From Halarcobacter bivalviorum (lineage in GTDB: Bacteria; Campylobacterota; Campylobacteria; Campylobacterales; Arcobacteraceae), in contig NZ_CP031217.1 in NCBI RefSeq assembly GCF_003346815.1, positions 744,001-808,000 on the forward strand: a stretch of DNA of 64,000 nt, in the 5' to 3' direction. Of the stretch, positions 61,335-64,000 are shown piece after piece. The position numbers and the translations under genes were made by a program. The notes beneath the pieces are model-generated. The model saw only the letters and a program-made list of their open reading frames with translations, had not been told where the DNA came from and searched no databases. Numbering within the stretch: the stretch's first letter is position 1; every line of letters begins with the position of its first letter.

Positions 61335-61871
61335 ATGAATGATAGATTACATGAAATATTAGGCGAAATAGGAATTATTCATAAGACATTATTGGATAAT
61401 AAAAAAATAGATGATATTGATTATGTTTTAGAGTATTTAGAGGATTTTGATGGGGATGTGAAAGACCACTATTTAAAACTTCTATTACAATACTATTTTC
61501 AACAAAATGATTTAGCTAATTTAAAAGAGTTACTTCTTTTAGGATATAAATTTGATTTACGAATGGAAGATATACAATCAGCTTTTTTAAATATTAAATC
61601 AAATGAAGAGAATGTTATTGATTTTTTAGATGATAATGTTGTATTTTTAAAAGATAGTAATATGGAAGAACCTTTAAAAGCTATGTATAATTACTATCTT
61701 GAAAATAAAGAGTTACAAGCTTCTTTAGAGCAAACTATTGAATTAATCAGAAGAAATAGGTATGTATGTGTTTATGCATATAAAAATAGAGAATTTGAGT
61801 TTGCAAACTTCTTTTTAAATGAAGATTTATTAGAATCAATTAAATCTGATTTACCTTATTTACTTAAGTAG
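61335..61871 (+). CDS. Uncharacterised helical protein
   Basis: This 178-residue cytoplasmic protein is acidic, mostly helical and built of short hairpins, somewhat like ankyrin or TPR-type solenoids (for example QQNDLANLKELLLLGYKFDLRMEDI). No family is recognised. It begins nine bases after the PAS kinase gene and its stop codon overlaps the ribosome binding site of the radical SAM gene. The three genes probably form one operon. Confidence 0.7.
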   Translation: MNDRLHEILGEIGIIHKTLLDNKKIDDIDYVLEYLEDFDGDVKDHYLKLLLQYYFQQNDLANLKELLLLGYKFDLRMEDIQSAFLNIKSNEENVIDFLDDNVVFLKDSNMEEPLKAMYNYYLENKELQASLEQTIELIRRNRYVCVYAYKNREFEFANFFLNEDLLESIKSDLPYLLK

Positions 61872-61879
61872 GAATAGTT

Positions 61880-62755
61880 ATAAAAAAATTTAAAAAAGTC
61901 CATGTAGAAATTACTAATATTTGTAATTTAAAATGTAGCTTCTGTCCTCCTAAACTATTACCAAATGAGACTATGAAACTTGAAAAATTTGATAAGCTAA
62001 ATCAAGAGTTAAAAGAAGTAACTAAAGAGTTAGCTTATCATGTTGTAGGAGACCCTTTAGTTTTAAAAAACCTAAAAGAGTATTTAGATATTAGTTTAAA
62101 ACATGGATTAAAAGTAAATCTTGTAACCACAGCAAATAATATAAATGAGAGTTTCCATGAAGTTTTAATGCATGAGGCTATAAGACAAATTAACTTTTCA
62201 ATTAACTCATATAATGCAAACTCACATAAAAAATCTCTTGAAGAGTATTTAAATCCAATTATTGATTTTACTAAATATGCAATAAAAAGAAAACAACACT
62301 TTTTTATAAATTATAGAATTTGGAATTTAGATGAATCTAAAAGTGCAAAAGAGTTTAATGCTAAAGTTTTTAATCTTTTAGAACAAGAGTTTGAAGTTAA
62401 ATTAGATTTAGCTTCAATTTATAAAGAAAAGCCAAAAAATATAAAGTTAGAAAGAATGATTTTTATAAACTTTGATGAATATTTTAATTGGCCAAGTTTA
62501 GAAAATAAGTTTGTTTCAAAAGAGGGAACTTGTTATGGTTTAGATTCACACTTTGCAATATTAAGCTCTGGAAAAGTCGTACCTTGCTGTTTAGATAAGG
62601 ATGCTGTGATTAATTTAGGAGATATTAATAACTCTTCTTTAAAAGAGATTCTATCTTCTAAAAAAGTTCAAGAGATTAAAGATGGTTTTAAAAATGGTAA
62701 AGTAATTGAAGAACTTTGTCAAAAATGTGAATATAGAACAAGGTTTGATAAATAA
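61880..62755 (+). CDS. Radical SAM/SPASM domain protein (apparent ATA start)
   Basis: This 291-residue protein contains the radical SAM cluster motif CNLKCSFC (Cys15, Cys19, Cys22) after a VHVEITNI strand. A C-terminal SPASM-like cysteine set (GTCYGLDS, VVPCCLDK, ELCQKCEYR) can hold auxiliary clusters. The first ATG in frame (61973) lies after the cluster motif and would give a protein without it. In the open upstream extension there is no ATG, GTG or TTG. ATA at 61880, six bases after AGGA (61870-61873), gives a homologue-like start, MKKFKKVHVEIT. A base error in this codon is the alternative. The modification it carries out is unknown. Confidence 0.85.
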   Translation: MKKFKKVHVEITNICNLKCSFCPPKLLPNETMKLEKFDKLNQELKEVTKELAYHVVGDPLVLKNLKEYLDISLKHGLKVNLVTTANNINESFHEVLMHEAIRQINFSINSYNANSHKKSLEEYLNPIIDFTKYAIKRKQHFFINYRIWNLDESKSAKEFNAKVFNLLEQEFEVKLDLASIYKEKPKNIKLERMIFINFDEYFNWPSLENKFVSKEGTCYGLDSHFAILSSGKVVPCCLDKDAVINLGDINNSSLKEILSSKKVQEIKDGFKNGKVIEELCQKCEYRTRFDK

Positions 62756-62771
62756 ATTAAGGAAATTTTAG

Positions 62772-63590
62772 ATGATTGAAGGAAAAATGATAGCAATAAG
62801 TGTTAAGGATTTTTTTACAAAGCCTATGCTTAAGATTGCTTTTTTACCACTTATAATTACAATGTTTGTTTTATTAGTACTATTTTATAGTGCTGCTGAT
62901 TATGGTTTTGATTCTTTACAAGTTTATATTGAGACAACTCAAAATGGACAAGAAGTAACAATTGACCCTAATGCTCCTTTTTATTATATTTGGGCAACAA
63001 CTGTAATTGCATTTTTATTTCAATACTCTGTTACTTCTTGGTTAGTTGGATTTTTATTTTATACTATAGGTACAGTTTTTGTAATGATGTTCTCTGTTTT
63101 TACAACAATTATTATTATTGGATTTTTAACACCTTTTATTTTAGATATTATTCAAAAAAGACACTATCCTGAGATAAAAACAAATGGCTTTGGAAATATT
63201 TTAAGTCCTCTTTGGGTTTTACTTAAAAGTACTATTATTATGGTAGTTATGTTTTTTCTTTTTATGCCTTTATATTTTATTCCTTTTATTAATATCTTAG
63301 CTTTTAATTTACCACTATACTACTTTTTTCACAAACTATTAAATTATGATATAGCTTCAACAATTCTTACTAAAGATGAGTATGCCGTAATACATTCAAG
63401 AAAAGCAGCAGCTTTTAGAGGAAGAACACTTTTCTTATATATCTTATCAATGATTCCTTTTATAACTCTGTTTACAGCAGTATTTTATATTATCTATTTA
63501 GGACATGGATATTTTCAAGAGTTAAAGAAAATTAGAAGTTTAGAGGATAGTATAATAAATAGTAGTGATAAAAAACAGATAGAGAAATAG
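62772..63590 (+). CDS. EI24 domain membrane protein (CysZ-like)
   Basis: This 272-residue protein has about six membrane helices and fits the EI24/CysZ family. FFTKPMLKIAFLPLIITMFV lies near the start, and PLYFIPFINILAFNLPLYYFFHKLLNYD in the middle. CysZ imports sulfate in enterobacteria, but short EI24 proteins in Campylobacterota have no proven substrate. AAGGA lies about nine bases before ATG. It is the last gene of the kinase, helical protein and radical SAM run, and converges with two bases between stop codons on the response regulator gene. Confidence 0.87.
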   Translation: MIEGKMIAISVKDFFTKPMLKIAFLPLIITMFVLLVLFYSAADYGFDSLQVYIETTQNGQEVTIDPNAPFYYIWATTVIAFLFQYSVTSWLVGFLFYTIGTVFVMMFSVFTTIIIIGFLTPFILDIIQKRHYPEIKTNGFGNILSPLWVLLKSTIIMVVMFFLFMPLYFIPFINILAFNLPLYYFFHKLLNYDIASTILTKDEYAVIHSRKAAAFRGRTLFLYILSMIPFITLFTAVFYIIYLGHGYFQELKKIRSLEDSIINSSDKKQIEK

Positions 63591-63592
63591 TA

Positions 63593-64000
63593 TTATAATA
63601 CTATTCTGTATCCTGTTCCTTGAACATTTTTAAGAACATTATTTGGAAGTTTTTTTCTAAAGTTTTTAATAAATAATCTCATAGCATTTGGAGTCATTAT
63701 ATCTTCATTCCAAATGATATTTTCCATCTCTTCATAGGTAATAATTCTATTTTTTTGGATTAATAACTTTAGAAATTGGTTCTCTTTTTTAGTAAGTTTA
63801 AACTCTTCATCAAAAGATTGAATTAAAGATTTACTCTCATCAAAAAGCCATCCTTCTTGAAGTGTATAAACCCTTGCATTATCAAAGCTTTTTATAAATG
63901 CTTCTAAAGCTTCAATTAGTTTAGCCTCTGTAAGAGGTTTAATAATATACTTTACTAAATGAAGTTCTGTTGCTTCAAGCATATATTCTAAATCAGTATG
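63593..64000 (-). CDS. OmpR-type response regulator, C-terminal part (cut by window end)
   Basis: The reading frame is open to the last base of the window, so the N-terminus lies beyond 64000. The visible part begins in a receiver domain (HTDLEYMLEATELHLVKYIIKPLTE, including the conserved lysine). It continues into a winged-helix DNA-binding domain ending GTGYRIVL. The phospho-acceptor aspartate is outside the window. The domain arrangement resembles the regulator at 27.1 kb. A partner kinase is probably upstream of it, outside the window. Confidence 0.88.
   Translation of the reverse strand, partial: HTDLEYMLEATELHLVKYIIKPLTEAKLIEALEAFIKSFDNARVYTLQEGWLFDESKSLIQSFDEEFKLTKKENQFLKLLIQKNRIITYEEMENIIWNEDIMTPNAMRLFIKNFRKKLPNNVLKNVQGTGYRIVL

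Noticed and set aside
1-64000. CRISPR arrays, insertion sequences, prophage or integrated elements beside the tRNA genes.
   Set aside because: No regularly spaced repeats, transposase, integrase or phage genes were seen, and the tRNA block is followed directly by an ordinary kinase gene without a repeated tRNA 3' end.

Overview
This AT-rich window comes from the chromosome of a member of the Campylobacterota, most likely an Arcobacter-type genus (Arcobacteraceae). The evidence is the gene set: CiaB, a PgbA-type plasminogen-binding domain protein, CmoA, the kdsA-ribH-nusB-pyrF cluster, TRAP transporters of two kinds, and many sensor kinases and GGDEF proteins. Genes are tightly packed on both strands. 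I see no insertion sequence, integrase, prophage or CRISPR array. No gene-free stretch exceeds about 300 bases except the tRNA block at 59215-59744.

Layout. 1-10 kb: a periplasmic-sensor diguanylate cyclase, ybaK, a large NAD-glutamate dehydrogenase, a small membrane protein, a second GGDEF protein, a truncated haemoglobin, ciaB and a small four-CxxC protein. 10-15 kb: htpG behind a CIRCE operator, a structured intergenic element, a coiled-coil/TPR membrane protein, a DUF6172-like protein and a stand-alone relative of the HtpG ATPase domain. 14.8-19.3 kb: a TSUP exporter, a LysR regulator and a TAXI-type TRAP transporter, with inverted repeats in front of both transport units. 19.4-25.4 kb: small accessory genes, including a cytoplasmic/lipoprotein paralogue pair.

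25.5-33 kb is the most coherent system. A Cache-domain histidine kinase and an OmpR-type response regulator are followed by a DctPQM TRAP transporter and 5-oxoprolinase genes pxpABC. The same promoter layout (CTCACT-N5-CTCACT-N9 then the -10 hexamer) precedes both the kinase gene and dctP. The simplest reading is a self-regulated uptake and hydrolysis route for 5-oxoproline (pyroglutamate), giving glutamate that the dehydrogenase at 3-6 kb can oxidise.

33-49 kb: a degenerate-GGDEF/EAL pair, DedA, a NIT-domain chemoreceptor, a DbpA-type helicase that seems to start at ATC, a thioredoxin-like protein, a pentapeptide-repeat protein, a YihY protein, a GlcD-type oxidase, a PgbA-like protein, Bcp, CmoA, RibF, TlyA, a YigZ protein and a lone secretin. 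49-59 kb: a membrane HNH-like protein, an FrdB-like protein without cluster cysteines, murA, an EamA transporter, a glutamate-synthase-like flavoprotein, a DUF6394-like protein, a two-RCK K+ channel and kdsA-ribH-nusB-pyrF. 59-64 kb: four tRNAs (Ser, Met and two identical Gly), a PAS histidine kinase, a helical protein, a radical SAM protein that seems to start at ATA, an EI24-family protein and a response regulator cut by the window end.

All calls come from reading the sequence by eye. Family names rest on recognised motifs; no database search was run.
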